DNA of 35,533 bases from assembly GCF_016653355.1 (NCBI RefSeq), contig NZ_NHSK01000038.1, forward strand, positions 1 to 35,533. Reading direction: 5' to 3'. The notes beneath the pieces are model-generated. The model worked only from the letters and a program-made list of their open reading frames with translations, was not told where the DNA came from and did no database searches. Position 1 is the stretch's first letter. The number at the start of each line of letters is the position of its first letter. Source of the stretch: Rhodoplanes elegans (GTDB lineage Bacteria > Pseudomonadota > Alphaproteobacteria > Rhizobiales > Xanthobacteraceae). Made by a program: the position numbers and the translations under genes. Of the stretch, positions 19,349 to 28,150 are shown piece after piece.

Positions 19349-22303
19349 ATGTCCCGCCAAGACGCGAACGCTCAATTCGCCCTCACCTCGTTCCTCTACG
19401 GCGGCAACGCCGCCTATATCGAAGACCTCTACGCGCGCTACGAAGCCGATCCGAAGGCGGTCGACACCGAGTGGCGGGTGTTCTTCTCCGGTCTCAAGGA
19501 CACGGCCTCGGACGTGGCGCGCTCGGCGCGCGGCGCCTCCTGGAAGGAGCCGCACTGGCCGGTGGTCGAGGAAGGCCCGATCCGCATCGTCGAGCCCGAG
19601 GCCCAGGAGGCGGCGATCCGCCTCACCGACCGCATCGCCCAGAAGGCGCAGCATTACGGGGTCGACCTCACGACGGCGGACGTCCAGCAGGCGACGCGCG
19701 ATAGTTTGCACGCCCTGATGCTGATCCGCGCCTACCGCATGCGCGGCCATCTGCACGCCGACCTCGACCCGCTCGGCCTCGAGGCGATCAAGGACCACGA
19801 GGAGCTCGATCCGCGCTCCTACGGCTTCACCGAGGCCGACTTCGACCGCCGCATCTATCTCGACTTCGTGCTCGGCATGGAGTTCGGCACGCTGCGCCAG
19901 ATCATCGCGATCCTGAAGCGCACCTACTGCCAGACGCTCGGCGTCGAGTTCATGCACATCACCGACCCGGCCCAGAAGGCCTGGCTGCAGGAGCGCATCG
20001 AGGGTCCCGACAAGGAGATCCACTTCACCCGCGAGGGCAAGCGCGCCATCCTCAACAAGCTGGTCGAGGCCGAGGGCTTCGAGAAGTTCTGCGACGTCAA
20101 GTTCACCGGCACCAAGCGGTTCGGCCTGGACGGCTCGGAGTCGATGATCCCGGCGCTCGAGCAGATCATCAAGCGCGGCGGCGCGCTCGGCGTGAAGGAG
20201 ATCGCGGTCGGCATGGCCCATCGCGGCCGCCTCAACGTGCTGGCCCAGGTGATGGCGAAGCCGCATCGCGCCATCTTCCACGAGTTCAAGGGCGGCTCGT
20301 TCACGCCCGACGAGGTCGAGGGCTCCGGCGACGTCAAGTATCACCTCGGCGCCTCGTCGGACCGCGAGTTCGACGGCAACAGCGTGCACCTGTCGCTCAC
20401 CGCCAACCCGTCGCATCTCGAGATCGTCAACCCGGTGGTGCTCGGCAAGACCCGCGCCAAGCAGGACCAGCACGGCTGCACCACCGAGGACCGCACCCAG
20501 GTGCTGCCGCTCCTCATCTCCGGCGACGCCTCGTTCGCCGGTCAGGGCGTGGTGGCCGAGTGCTTCGGCCTCTCCGGCCTGCGCGGCCACCGCACCGGCG
20601 GCTCGATCCACTTCATCGTCAACAATCAGATCGGCTTCACCACCTATCCGCGTTACTCGCGCTCGTCGCCCTATCCGTCCGACACGGCCAAGATGATCGA
20701 GGCGCCGATCTTCCACGCCAACGGCGACGATCCGGAGGCCGTGGTGTTCGCCGCCAAGGTGGCGACCGAGTTCCGCCAGAAGTTCCAGAAGCCGGTCGTC
20801 ATCGACATGTTCTGCTACCGGCGGTTCGGGCACAACGAGGGCGACGAGCCGTCGTTCACCCAGCCGCTGATGTACAAGAAGATCCGCTCGCATCCGTCGA
20901 CGCTGGAGATCTACTCGAAGAAGCTGTTCTCCGAGGGCATCGTCACCGACGGCGAGGTCGAGAAGATGAAGGCCGACTGGCGGGCCCGGCTCGACGCCGA
21001 GTTCGACGCCAGCCACGGCTACAAGTCGAACAAGGCCGACTGGCTGGACGGCCGCTGGGCCGGCATGAAGGTCGCAGCCCCGAGCGACGACCCGCGGCGC
21101 GGCAACACCGGCGTCGCGGAAGAGACGCTGAAGGAGATCGGCGAGAAGATCACCTCGGTGCCGACCGGCTTCAACCTCCACCGGACCATCCAGCGCTTCC
21201 TCGACGCCCGCCGCAAGGCGATCGAGACCGGCGAGGGGATCGACTGGGCGACCGGCGAGGCGCTCGCCTTCTGCACTCTCCTCTCCGACGGCCACCCGGT
21301 CCGTCTGTCGGGGCAGGACTCCGAGCGCGGCACCTTCTCGCAGCGCCACGCCGTGCTGATCGATCAGGAGACCGAGAACCGCCACACACCGTTCAACTAC
21401 GTGAAGCCCGGCCAGGCACGCTTCGAGGTGATCAACTCGATGCTGTCGGAGGAGGCGGTGCTCGGCTTCGAGTACGGCTACTCGCTGGCCGAGCCGAACG
21501 CGCTGGTGCTGTGGGAGGCGCAGTTCGGCGACTTCGCCAACGGCGCCCAGGTGGTGTTCGACCAGTTCCTGTCGTCCGGCGAGCGCAAGTGGCTGCGCAT
21601 GTCCGGCCTCGTCTGCCTGCTGCCGCACGGCTACGAGGGGCAGGGGCCGGAGCACTCCTCGGCGAGGCTCGAGCGCTATCTGCAGATGTGCGCCGAGGAC
21701 AACATGCAGGTCGCCTACTGCACGACGCCGGCGAACTACTTCCACATCCTGCGCCGGCAGCTGAAACGCGACTTCCGCAAGCCGCTGATCCTGATGACGC
21801 CGAAGAGCCTGCTCCGCCACAAGCGGGCGGTGTCGCGGCTCGACGAGATGACGGCGGGCACGTCGTTCCACCGGCTGCTGCCCGACGACGCGGAGAGCCG
21901 TCACGGCGAGCACATCAAGCTCGCCGCCGACCGCAAGATCCGCCGCATCGTGCTGTGCACCGGCAAGGTCTATTACGACCTCTACGAGGAGCGCGAGAAG
22001 CGCGGCATCGACGACATCTATCTTCTGCGCGTCGAGCAGCTCTATCCGTTCCCGACCAAGGCGATGCTGGCCCGCCTGCAGCGGTTCAAGAACGCCGAGG
22101 TGGTGTGGTGCCAGGAGGAGCCGCGCAACATGGGCGCGTGGACCTTCGTCGAGCCGTATCTGGAATGGGTGATGAACCAGGTCGCCGGCGAGTACCGCAG
22201 GCCCCGCTATGTCGGGCGCCCGCCCTCCGCCGCCACCGCGACGGGCCTGATGTCCAAGCATCTCGCCCAGCTCAAGGCGTTCCTCGACGACGCGCTGGGC
22301 TGA
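19349..22303 (+). CDS. sucA: 2-oxoglutarate dehydrogenase E1 component
   Basis: A 984-residue thiamin-diphosphate-dependent decarboxylase, the first enzyme of the 2-oxoglutarate dehydrogenase complex. The N-terminal E2-contact region reads FLYGGNAAYIEDLYARYEAD. The core contains GMAHRGRLNVLAQVM (near 290), the ThDP motif beginning GDASFAGQGVVAECF (near 391) with NNQIGFTT, and the C-terminal transketolase-like half (SEEAVLGFEYGYSLAEP, LLPHGYEGQGPEHSSARLER). Length is normal. An AGGA site precedes ATG 19349. sucB follows after 132 bases and the E3 gene lpd lies 3 kb further on, so the whole complex is encoded here. Confidence 0.98.
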   Translation: MSRQDANAQFALTSFLYGGNAAYIEDLYARYEADPKAVDTEWRVFFSGLKDTASDVARSARGASWKEPHWPVVEEGPIRIVEPEAQEAAIRLTDRIAQKAQHYGVDLTTADVQQATRDSLHALMLIRAYRMRGHLHADLDPLGLEAIKDHEELDPRSYGFTEADFDRRIYLDFVLGMEFGTLRQIIAILKRTYCQTLGVEFMHITDPAQKAWLQERIEGPDKEIHFTREGKRAILNKLVEAEGFEKFCDVKFTGTKRFGLDGSESMIPALEQIIKRGGALGVKEIAVGMAHRGRLNVLAQVMAKPHRAIFHEFKGGSFTPDEVEGSGDVKYHLGASSDREFDGNSVHLSLTANPSHLEIVNPVVLGKTRAKQDQHGCTTEDRTQVLPLLISGDASFAGQGVVAECFGLSGLRGHRTGGSIHFIVNNQIGFTTYPRYSRSSPYPSDTAKMIEAPIFHANGDDPEAVVFAAKVATEFRQKFQKPVVIDMFCYRRFGHNEGDEPSFTQPLMYKKIRSHPSTLEIYSKKLFSEGIVTDGEVEKMKADWRARLDAEFDASHGYKSNKADWLDGRWAGMKVAAPSDDPRRGNTGVAEETLKEIGEKITSVPTGFNLHRTIQRFLDARRKAIETGEGIDWATGEALAFCTLLSDGHPVRLSGQDSERGTFSQRHAVLIDQETENRHTPFNYVKPGQARFEVINSMLSEEAVLGFEYGYSLAEPNALVLWEAQFGDFANGAQVVFDQFLSSGERKWLRMSGLVCLLPHGYEGQGPEHSSARLERYLQMCAEDNMQVAYCTTPANYFHILRRQLKRDFRKPLILMTPKSLLRHKRAVSRLDEMTAGTSFHRLLPDDAESRHGEHIKLAADRKIRRIVLCTGKVYYDLYEEREKRGIDDIYLLRVEQLYPFPTKAMLARLQRFKNAEVVWCQEEPRNMGAWTFVEPYLEWVMNQVAGEYRRPRYVGRPPSAATATGLMSKHLAQLKAFLDDALG

Positions 22304-22435
22304 TCGCCGCGCGCCCTCCCGAACACAGTCCCTGGCCGGACGCCGTGCCCGGCCATCTCCGCCCCCCGCCCGAACCCGATCCGCGCGCCGCCGCGCCCTC
22401 CGCGTCCGCCGCCCGATCCTTGGATACGAAGAACG

Positions 22436-23722
22436 ATGGTTGACATCCGCGTGCCCACCCTGGGCGAGTCCGTGACCGAAGCCACGATCGGCCGCTGGTT
22501 CAAGAAGGCGGGCGAGCCGGTGTCGGTGGACGAGCCGCTGGTCGAGCTCGAGACCGACAAGGTCACCATCGAGGTGCCGGCGCCCGCCGCCGGCGTGCTC
22601 TCGGAGATCGCCGTCGCGGACGGCGAGACCGTCGCGGTCGGCGCGCTGCTCGGCCAGATCGCCGAAGGCGCCGCCGGCGCCGCGGCCCCGGCCGCCAAGG
22701 CCGAGAAGTCGAAGCCGGCCGCGCCGCCCCCCGCACACACGGCCGCCGCGGCTCCGGCCGCCGCCAAGTCCGACGCGGCCAAGTCCGACGCCCCGCTCGC
22801 CCCGTCGGTCCGTCGACTGGAGGCGGAGAGCGGCGTGTCCGCCTCCGGCGTCGCCGGCACCGGCAAGGACGGCCGGGTGACCAAGGGCGACATGCTGGCC
22901 GCGATCGAGCGCGGCCCCGCCGCGCCCGCACCGGCGGCTCCGGCGCCGGCGCCCGTCCAGGCTTTCGCGCCGCCGCCGGTCGCGCCCGTGCAGGTGCGCG
23001 CGCCCTCGCCGCCCGACGACGCGGCGCGCGAGGAGCGCGTCCGCATGACCAAGCTGCGCCAGACTATCGCGCGGCGCCTGAAGGATGCGCAGAACACCGC
23101 CGCCATGCTGACGACCTTCAACGAGGTCGACATGACGGCCGTGATCGCGCTGCGCAACCAGTACAAGGATCTGTTCGAGAAGAAGCACCGGGTGAAGCTC
23201 GGCTTCATGGGCTTCTTCACCCGCGCCTGCGTGCAGGCGCTGCGCGAGGTCCCGTCGGTCAACGCCGAGATCGACGGCGCCGACATGGTCTACAAGAATT
23301 ATTATCACATCGGCGTCGCGGTCGGGACCGATCGCGGCCTCGTCGTGCCGGTGGTGCGCGACTGCCAGTCGAAGACGCTGGCCGAGATCGAGAAGACGAT
23401 CGCCGATTTCGGCCGCCGCGCCCGCGACGGCCAACTCAAGATCGACGAGATGCAGGGCGGCACCTTCACGATCTCCAACGGCGGCGTCTACGGCTCGCTG
23501 ATGTCGACCCCGATCCTCAACGCGCCGCAGTCCGGCATCCTCGGGATGCACAAGACCCAGGAGCGGCCCGTGGTGGTCGGCGGCAAGATCGAGATCCGCC
23601 CGATGATGTATCTGGCGCTCAGCTACGATCACCGCGTCATCGACGGCAAGGAGGCCGTGACGTTCCTGGTGCGCGTCAAGGAGAGCCTGGAAGACCCGGC
23701 GCGGCTCGTGCTGGATCTGTGA
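22436..23722 (+). CDS. sucB: Dihydrolipoyl succinyltransferase (2-oxoglutarate dehydrogenase E2)
   Basis: A 428-residue E2 core protein. Its domains in order are a lipoyl domain (1-77) with lipoylated K42 in ETDKVTIEV, an Ala/Pro/Lys-rich flexible linker, a peripheral subunit-binding domain (about 120-160, [20 protein letters not shown]), a second Ala/Pro linker, and the catalytic acyltransferase domain. The active site is H399-D403 in [12 protein letters not shown]. There is one lipoyl domain, as in most succinyltransferases. The start [16 protein letters not shown] is the family consensus. A 14-base gap separates its stop from the broken DUF4160 gene. Confidence 0.98.
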   Translation: MVDIRVPTLGESVTEATIGRWFKKAGEPVSVDEPLVELETDKVTIEVPAPAAGVLSEIAVADGETVAVGALLGQIAEGAAGAAAPAAKAEKSKPAAPPPAHTAAAAPAAAKSDAAKSDAPLAPSVRRLEAESGVSASGVAGTGKDGRVTKGDMLAAIERGPAAPAPAAPAPAPVQAFAPPPVAPVQVRAPSPPDDAAREERVRMTKLRQTIARRLKDAQNTAAMLTTFNEVDMTAVIALRNQYKDLFEKKHRVKLGFMGFFTRACVQALREVPSVNAEIDGADMVYKNYYHIGVAVGTDRGLVVPVVRDCQSKTLAEIEKTIADFGRRARDGQLKIDEMQGGTFTISNGGVYGSLMSTPILNAPQSGILGMHKTQERPVVVGGKIEIRPMMYLALSYDHRVIDGKEAVTFLVRVKESLEDPARLVLDL

Positions 23723-23736
23723 GCGGAGCGATCGAG

Positions 23737-23987
23737 ATGCCGACGGTGGCGATCATCGACGGCGTCAAGATCCAGTTCTACGCGCCCGAGCACGCGCCGC
23801 CACATTTCCATGCGATCTACGCCGAGCATCGCGCGCAGATCGCCATCGGGTCCTTGCAGGTCTTGAAGGGTGGCTGCCGCCGGCCAAGCTGGCGATTGTG
23901 CTGTCGTGGGCGGAGCCGCGACAGGATGCCCTGATGCGGGCGTGGGACGCGACCATCGCCCAGCAGAAGCCGGAGAAGATCGCATGA
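23737..23987 (+). pseudogene. DUF4160 gene with a frameshift
   Basis: The first part encodes MPTVAIIDGVKIQFYAPEHA and PPHFHAIYAEHRAQIAIG, an unmistakable DUF4160 N-terminus. After about residue 46 (near 23872-23877) the reading continues correctly only in another frame, as LPPAKLAIVLSWAEPRQD to the stop at 23985-23987. Restoring one base in the GGGTGG tract would rejoin the two halves into about 83 residues, normal for the family. The restored stop overlaps the ATG of the DUF2442 gene (ATGA at 23984-23987), as expected for this pair. DUF4160/DUF2442 pairs are often considered toxin-antitoxin-like, without firm function. It is either decayed or a sequencing error. Confidence 0.8.
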
Positions 23988-24271
23988 CCGGTACGCTTCA
24001 CATCGTCGCTGCCGAACCGGTTCTCCACGGCGTCCTCAAGCTCACCTGGGACGACGGCTACGAGGGCATCGTGGATCTCCGCGGCATCATGGCTCACGGC
24101 GACATCTTCGCCTCTCTGCGGGATCCGGCGAGCTTCAGGCAGGTTCGCGTCTCGCAGTTCGGTCATTCCGTCTTCTGGGGCGAGGAGGATGACGAGGACG
24201 TCGACTTCGGCTGCGATCGGCTGCGCGAGATCGCCGAGGAACAGGCCGCCCTGCTGGCGCGTGCGGGCTGA
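23984..24271 (+). CDS. DUF2442 domain protein
   Basis: A 95-residue small protein of the DUF2442 family, recognisable from LHIVAAEPVLHGVLKLTWDD, a central DLRGI segment and DPASFRQVRVSQFGHSVFWG followed by an acidic stretch and DFGCDRLREIA. Function is not established; it commonly follows a DUF4160 gene, and the pair is often listed as a candidate toxin-antitoxin module. ATG 23984 is chosen because it gives the usual overlap with the restored DUF4160 stop. The partner is frameshifted, so this copy may be expressed alone. Confidence 0.85.
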   Translation: MTGTLHIVAAEPVLHGVLKLTWDDGYEGIVDLRGIMAHGDIFASLRDPASFRQVRVSQFGHSVFWGEEDDEDVDFGCDRLREIAEEQAALLARAG

Positions 24272-24322
24272 CCACCGCCCCGCGACCGCGGCTCGAACCG
24301 ATCACCCGGACACTCCTGGTCA

Positions 24323-24952
24323 ATGTCCCACACGGCCGAATTCCTCTCCCTGATGGCGGTGTTCCTGGTCGCGGCGGTGACGCCGGGGGCCGACTTCGCC
24401 TGCGTGATGCGCGAGAGCGTCGTGCACGGCCGCCGTGCCGGCGTCTTCGCCGCGATCGGCGTCGGCTCGGCGATCCTGGTCCATGTCGGCTACACGGTGC
24501 TGGGCATCGGCCTGATCGTCGCCCACTCCGTCGTCGCCTTCACGATCGTCAAATGGGTCGGCGCCGCCTATCTGGTGTGGCTCGGCATCAAGAGCTTTCG
24601 CGCCCCCGCGCCGGCGCTGCCCGATCCCGGCACGCACGATCCCGCGGCCCGACCTGCACGCCGTTCGCTGGCGATCGGGGCATTGACAAATCTGCTCAAT
24701 CCCAAGGCCACGCTGTTCTTCGTGTCGCTGTTCTCCACCATCGTGTCGCCGCAGACGCCGCTTCTCTTCCAGCTCGGCTACGGTCTCGCCATGGCCGTGA
24801 CGCTCGCCGTCTGGTTCACGATCGTCGCCGTGTTCCTCACCACCGGCACGGCGCGCGCCGCCTTCGCGCGGGCGGGCCGCTGGTTCAACCGCGCCACCGG
24901 GCTCGTGCTGATCGGGCTCGGCGTGCGTGTCGCCCTGCAACGGAGTCACTGA
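24323..24952 (+). CDS. LysE family amino-acid/metabolite exporter
   Basis: A 209-residue membrane protein with about six hydrophobic segments and the LysE/RhtB signature in the first one (VAAVTPGADFACVMRESVVHG; the usual PGPDF is PGADF here). IGALTNLLNPKATLFFVSLF is also diagnostic. The family exports amino acids or similar small molecules using the proton gradient; the substrate cannot be told. The central loop (near residues 98-113) is Pro-rich. The stop TGA is followed immediately by the GTG of the MAPEG gene, so the two are co-translated. Confidence 0.92.
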   Translation: MSHTAEFLSLMAVFLVAAVTPGADFACVMRESVVHGRRAGVFAAIGVGSAILVHVGYTVLGIGLIVAHSVVAFTIVKWVGAAYLVWLGIKSFRAPAPALPDPGTHDPAARPARRSLAIGALTNLLNPKATLFFVSLFSTIVSPQTPLLFQLGYGLAMAVTLAVWFTIVAVFLTTGTARAAFARAGRWFNRATGLVLIGLGVRVALQRSH

Positions 24953-25360
24953 GTGTCGCTCACCCCCGTCCCGACCGAGCTTTATCTCCTCGCCGCCGCC
25001 GTGGTGCTGCTCGTCGTGCAGATCTTCATCCAGTCCGGCACCATGACCAAGGAGCTCGGCACCGACTGGAACGCCAGTGCGCGCGACGACGGTCGCAAGC
25101 CGAGCGGTGTGCTCGCCGGCCGCGCCGAGCGGGCGCTGAAGAACTATCTCGAGACCTTCCCGGCCTTCGTCGCGCTGGCCTTGGCGCTCGCCGTCACGGG
25201 GCGCACCGGCGGGCTGGCGCTCGCGGGTGCGCACCTGTGGTTCTGGGCCCGTCTCGTCTACGTGCCGCTCTATCTCGCCGGCGTGCCGAAGGTGCGCTCG
25301 ATGGTGTGGCTCGCCGCGCTGGTCGGGCTCGGCCTGATGCTCGCGGCCCTCGTCCTCTGA
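24953..25360 (+). CDS. MAPEG family membrane protein
   Basis: A 135-residue protein with four hydrophobic segments, matching the bacterial MAPEG group. The conserved loop RAERALKNYLETFPAFVAL (near 57-75) and WFWARLVYVPLYLAGVP (near 96-112) are diagnostic. Eukaryotic relatives act on glutathione or eicosanoids; bacterial roles are mostly unknown. The start is a GTG directly after the lysE-type gene stop, with a GGAG ribosome site inside that gene's last codons. lpd follows after 36 bases, so it may be carried on the same transcript. Confidence 0.9.
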   Translation: MSLTPVPTELYLLAAAVVLLVVQIFIQSGTMTKELGTDWNASARDDGRKPSGVLAGRAERALKNYLETFPAFVALALALAVTGRTGGLALAGAHLWFWARLVYVPLYLAGVPKVRSMVWLAALVGLGLMLAALVL

Positions 25361-25396
25361 ATTCCTCCTGATCACTCCCCGAACGGAACCTTCGCG

Positions 25397-26797
25397 ATGT
25401 CAGCTTACGATCTCGTCGTCATCGGCACCGGCCCCGGCGGCTATGTCTGCGCCATCCGGGCCGCCCAGCTCGGTCTCAAGACCGCCGTGGTCGAGAAGCG
25501 CAAGACGCTCGGCGGCACCTGCCTGAACATCGGCTGCATCCCGTCCAAGGCGCTGCTGCACGCCTCCGAGCTGTTCGACGAGGCCGGCCACGGCTTCGAG
25601 CAGATGGGCATCAAGGTCGGCAAGCCGAAGCTCGATCTCGCCGCCATGATGGCGTTCAAGGACGAGGGCGTCGACGGCAACGTCAAGGGCGTCGACTTCC
25701 TGATGAAGAAGAACAAGATCGACGTCCATGTCGGCACCGGCCGCATCGCCGCTCCCGGCAAGGTCGAGGTGACGGGCGAGGCCGGCACCACGACGCTCGA
25801 CACTAAGGCGATCGTCATCGCCACCGGCTCCGAGGTCGCGCCGCTGAAGGGCGTGACGATCGACGAGCAGCGGATCGTCTCGTCGACGGGCGCGCTGTCG
25901 CTCGACAAGGTGCCGAAGAAGCTCCTGGTCGTCGGCGCCGGCGTGATCGGGCTCGAGCTCGGCTCGGTGTGGCGCCGTCTCGGCGCCGAGGTCGAGGTCG
26001 TCGAGTTTCTGGACCGCATCGTCCCTGGCATCGACCTCGAGGTGGCGAAGCAGTTCCAGCGCATTCTCCAGAAGCAAGGCTTCACGTTCCGCCTGTCCAC
26101 CAAGGTGACGGGCATCGACACCTCGGGGTCGCGCCTCAAGGCGACGGTCGAGCCGGCGGCCGGCGGCGACGCCGCGACCATCGATTGCGACGTCGCGCTG
26201 ATCGCGATCGGCCGCGTGCCCTACACGCAGGGGCTCGGGCTCGACACGGTCGGCGTCGCGCTCGACCCGCGCGGCCGGGTGATCACCGACGCGCATTTCG
26301 CCACCAACGTGCCGGGCATCTACGCCATCGGCGACGTGATCGCCGGGCCGATGCTGGCCCACAAGGCCGAGGACGAGGGCGTCGCGGTGGCAGAAATCCT
26401 CGCCGGCAAGGCAGGGCACGTGAACTACGACGTGATTCCGGGCGTCGTGTACACGAACCCGGAGCTCGCCAGCGTCGGCAAGTCCGAGGAGGACCTGAAG
26501 GCCGCCGGCATCGCCTACAACGTGGGAAAATTCCCGTTCACGGCGAACGGCCGCGCCAAGGTGAACCGGCAGACCGACGGCTTCGTGAAGATCCTGGCCG
26601 ACGCCAAGACGGATCGCGTGCTCGGCGTCCACATCCTCGGCGCCGATGCCGGCAACATGATCGCCGAGGCCGCCGTCGCGATGGAGTTCGGTGCCTCCTC
26701 GGAGGACATCGCCCGCACCTGCCACGCCCACCCGACGCTGCCCGAGGCCGTCAAGGAGGCGGCGCTCGCGGTGGAGAAGCGCGCGCTGCACATGTGA
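25397..26797 (+). CDS. lpdA: Dihydrolipoyl dehydrogenase (E3)
   Basis: A 466-residue flavoprotein that reoxidises dihydrolipoamide of the 2-oxoglutarate dehydrogenase complex. Visible are the FAD motif GTGPGGY (10-16), the redox disulfide C42/C47 in [13 protein letters not shown], the NAD-binding [15 protein letters not shown] near 175, the second FAD motif [20 protein letters not shown], and the C-terminal catalytic H445/E450 in HAHPTLPEA. Its position after sucA-sucB assigns it to that complex. A perfect hairpin follows the stop closely and separates it from the accessory island. Confidence 0.98.
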   Translation: MSAYDLVVIGTGPGGYVCAIRAAQLGLKTAVVEKRKTLGGTCLNIGCIPSKALLHASELFDEAGHGFEQMGIKVGKPKLDLAAMMAFKDEGVDGNVKGVDFLMKKNKIDVHVGTGRIAAPGKVEVTGEAGTTTLDTKAIVIATGSEVAPLKGVTIDEQRIVSSTGALSLDKVPKKLLVVGAGVIGLELGSVWRRLGAEVEVVEFLDRIVPGIDLEVAKQFQRILQKQGFTFRLSTKVTGIDTSGSRLKATVEPAAGGDAATIDCDVALIAIGRVPYTQGLGLDTVGVALDPRGRVITDAHFATNVPGIYAIGDVIAGPMLAHKAEDEGVAVAEILAGKAGHVNYDVIPGVVYTNPELASVGKSEEDLKAAGIAYNVGKFPFTANGRAKVNRQTDGFVKILADAKTDRVLGVHILGADAGNMIAEAAVAMEFGASSEDIARTCHAHPTLPEAVKEAALAVEKRALHM

Positions 26798-26800
26798 GTG

Positions 26801-26823
26801 CGGCGCGGTCGCGGACCGCGCCG
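26801..26823 (+). terminator. Hairpin after lpdA
   Basis: CGGCGCGGTC (26801-26810) and GACCGCGCCG (26814-26823) form a perfect 10-pair stem with a 3-base loop, 4 bases after the lpdA stop. No T-run follows; the next bases are already the -35 of the following promoter. Confidence 0.65.
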
Positions 26824-26852
26824 TTGACCCCGCCAACCGGTCCCGCTATCTG
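26824..26852 (+). promoter_or_regulatory. Candidate sigma70 promoter of the macro-TIR island
   Basis: TTGACC (26824-26829) and TATCTG (26847-26852) are separated by exactly 17 bases. It abuts the lpdA hairpin and predicts a start near 26859, about 27 bases before ATG 26886. This gives the island independent transcription. Confidence 0.6.
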
Positions 26853-26885
26853 TATCACAGGTAGCAAAGCTCGGTGTGGCATACC

Positions 26886-28022
26886 ATGGCGCGTGACCGG
26901 GTGACGATCCAGCTCCGGCAGGGCGACATGTTCGCTCAGCCGACCGATCTGGTGATCATTCCCTGCTCGACGGACCCGACCATCATGCCGGGCACCGCCG
27001 AACGACTGAAGGCGCTCGACATCGCTCCACCATCCGGAGCGATGAGCCTCGGCGACGTCAGATTCAGCCTGTTCCGGGGCGGCACCAGCATCGCCGCTTA
27101 TGTCGGCTACGCCGCCTCGGTCCGCGGTTATCGCAGCGACGCTGGCGAAATCACCCGGATCGCCGCACAGATCGTGGCGTTCGCGAAGGACAAGCCGGAG
27201 ATCCGCGACGTCGCCTTGCCCCTGCTCGGCAGCGGGGCGGGCGGGCTGTCGAAGGAGCAGTCGGCTTCCGCCCTGATCGCCGGCCTGTCCTCCGCCGACG
27301 CCGGCGAGACCGTGTTCAACATCTACGTCCTGGAGAAATCCGATTACGACGCGCTGACCGCGTCGATGGGGGCGGCCGCCGAGAACGCCCGCGCGGCCGA
27401 GCGCGAGGTCATGGCTGCGCTGCCGCGGGCCGACGGGATCGTCGCGAAGCGTCGCGGTCCCGCGGCTGCCGCGCCCGCCCCCCGAACCACCCCGGCCGGG
27501 CCGGTCGCCGCGACGGAACCGGCATCGTCGCGCGAGCCGATCCGGGTCTTCATCAGCTACACGCGGACCAGCGACGAGCACCAGACTTGGGTCCAGGATC
27601 TCGCCACCCTGTTGCGGAGAAATGGCATCGACGCGCGGCTCGACGTCTGGCACCTGCGCCTCGGCATGGACCTGCCGCAGTGGATGTGCAACGAGCTGGA
27701 CCTCGCCGACCGCGTCCTCATCATCTGCAACAAGGCCTATGCCGAACGCGCCGACGGCCGCTACGGCGGCGTCGGCTGGGAGATCCGGCTGGTTCAGGGG
27801 GATCTGCTGCAGAGCCAGCAGGCCAATCCGGACCGCTACATCCCGATCGTGCGCGGCGCCTTCGACCAGACCGCGTTGCCGGGGTTCCTGCGTGGCGTCT
27901 ACAGCATGGTCTGGACGGACCAGGACCACGACAGGCTGTGCGACGAGCTGCTCCGCGTGATCTATCGCGTCTACAAGCAGCCGCCACCGATCGGCGAGCC
28001 GCCGCGCTTCGTCGTGATGTGA
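26886..28022 (+). CDS. Macrodomain-like/TIR (SEFIR-type) fusion protein 1
   Basis: A 378-residue two-module protein. Residues 1-155 look like a macrodomain-type nucleotide-binding fold: an N-terminal strand pair VTIQLRQGDMFAQPTDLVII, an AAYVGYAAS strand, and the strand-loop VALPLLGSGAGGL (109-121), like the macro phosphate loop. The classic VNAAN motif is absent. A Pro/Ala-rich linker (about 160-217) leads to a TIR/SEFIR module (219-360): IRVFISYTRTSDEHQTWV, RLDVWHLRLG, ADRVLIICNKAY and GGVGWE. E299 aligns with the catalytic glutamate of NADase TIR domains such as SARM1 E642. No signal or membrane segment is present. ATG 26886 is preferred to GTG 26874 by alignment to the paralog; no clear ribosome site is seen. 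Defence or NAD signalling is inferred; the fold call is by eye. Confidence 0.75.
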   Translation: MARDRVTIQLRQGDMFAQPTDLVIIPCSTDPTIMPGTAERLKALDIAPPSGAMSLGDVRFSLFRGGTSIAAYVGYAASVRGYRSDAGEITRIAAQIVAFAKDKPEIRDVALPLLGSGAGGLSKEQSASALIAGLSSADAGETVFNIYVLEKSDYDALTASMGAAAENARAAEREVMAALPRADGIVAKRRGPAAAAPAPRTTPAGPVAATEPASSREPIRVFISYTRTSDEHQTWVQDLATLLRRNGIDARLDVWHLRLGMDLPQWMCNELDLADRVLIICNKAYAERADGRYGGVGWEIRLVQGDLLQSQQANPDRYIPIVRGAFDQTALPGFLRGVYSMVWTDQDHDRLCDELLRVIYRVYKQPPPIGEPPRFVVM

Positions 28023-28150
28023 GGACGCGGCGGAGCGGGGGGCTTGGATTGGCCGGCGTGCAATCGAAGACGACCCAACTATACAGTTGCATCCAGTCGT
28101 GGTAGCTTTTTAAGCGATATACTCACGGCTGTCGATTGCGAGGAGTTCCA

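Noticed and set aside
19256-23632. Minus-strand open frame of over 1400 codons
   Set aside because: It mirrors sucA and sucB on the opposite strand. Composition is typical of GC-driven antisense frames.
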